A stretch of DNA of 64,000 nucleotides from Sedimenticola sp. (GTDB taxonomy: Bacteria > Pseudomonadota > Gammaproteobacteria > Chromatiales > Chromatiaceae). Location: NCBI GenBank assembly GCA_026992075.1, contig JALXAM010000068.1, forward strand, positions 1-64,000, read 5' to 3'. The translations under genes were made by a program, and so were the position numbers. The notes below the pieces were generated by a model. That model had not been told where the DNA came from, did no database searches, and saw only the letters and a list, made by a program, of their open reading frames with translations. This document shows, in pieces, positions 63,767 through 64,000 of the stretch (position 1 is the stretch's first letter; each line of letters starts with the position of its first letter).

Positions 63767-64000
63767 GGTGCGCCCCTTGCATAACGGGACCGCGGCCCGA
63801 ACAGATAGAGTACCAGCAGCGCCACCGGGAGCAGCGGCAGATAGAAGCGCTCGTTCCACACCCGGGTGGGCTGGCCCTCCACCTGGACGCGGTCGGCCTC
63901 TTCCAGGATTTCTTCTAGTACGGCGCGCACATCCTTGTTGTGGTAGTCGGCCCGTTGGTAGAGGCCACCTCCCAGTTCCGCCAGTCGCTTCAGCTCCTGG
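63763..64000 (-). CDS. VWA domain protein, C-terminal end only (BatB-like)
   Basis: The frame runs in from outside the window. The 78 visible residues are QELKRLAELGGGLYQRADYH through a membrane helix (FYLPLLPVALLVLYLF) to a short cytoplasmic tail ending GAP. BatA/BatB-type VWA proteins end with such a transmembrane segment after the VWA domain, and the next gene is BatC-like with an ATGA overlap. The VWA domain itself lies beyond the window edge, so the family call rests on this end and the neighbour. Confidence 0.75.
   Translation of the reverse strand, partial: QELKRLAELGGGLYQRADYHNKDVRAVLEEILEEADRVQVEGQPTRVWNERFYLPLLPVALLVLYLFGPRSRYARGAP

Overview
The window is 64 kb of GC-rich, gene-dense bacterial DNA. 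Gene content, Shine-Dalgarno starts and neighbourhoods such as clpS-clpA-infA, bamE/fur, grpE-dnaK-dnaJ, lapB-pyrF and a full pelABCDEFG cluster point to a gammaproteobacterium. A phosphoribulokinase gene (prk), a free-standing ATP sulfurylase (sat) and a diheme c-type cytochrome fit a chemolithoautotrophic sulfur oxidiser of the Chromatiales or a related order; the exact lineage is an inference.

Layout. 1-1182: a small coiled-coil/winged-helix gene set among structured repeats. 1183-4373: mnmH-selD (selenium use in tRNA) and tcdA (tRNA t6A cyclisation). 4370-4895: a large composite repeat. 4896-11774: purL, clpS-clpA and infA. 11989-14849: an AT-rich PEP-CTERM gene lying between a long-chain acyl-CoA ligase gene and a partial duplicate of that ligase's 3' end. 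14916-21626: a tightly coupled fatty-acid oxidation operon (a YiiX-like cysteine peptidase, fadE, fadI, fadJ). 21791-34118: a complete Pel exopolysaccharide cluster on the minus strand with a DUF1631 gene divergent from it. 36588-48396: housekeeping and stress block (bamE, fur, recN, nadK, hrcA, grpE, dnaK, dnaJ, dapB, lapB, pyrF) with two clear sigma-32 promoters. 48447-52456: composite repeat, sat, nudix hydrolase, GNAT acetyltransferase, roxA. 52531-53239: two tRNA-Ser genes with a broken tRNA-Ser copy and a regulator remnant. 53240-60699: a DUF72 gene, then a CNP1-like gene, parE, cytochrome c-DUF302, DUF302 and parC. 60717-64000: repeats, prk, and a BatB/BatC-like pair running off the window edge.

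The most unusual feature of the window is its intergenic DNA. At least four families of hairpin-forming repeat are present. Within families, copies keep their architecture and loops while their stems change by compensating substitutions. Two of the short palindromic units supply the TAG stop codon of the gene before them (tcdA and fadJ). A separate array of five hairpins, each closed by a GNA triloop, begins directly after the anticodon of a tRNA-Ser(CGA)-like sequence and destroys it.

Functionally, the Pel cluster (with the c-di-GMP receptor PelD) and the PEP-CTERM protein suggest biofilm or extracellular-matrix biology. The fad genes give a complete beta-oxidation set. sat and prk suggest sulfur oxidation coupled to CO2 fixation.
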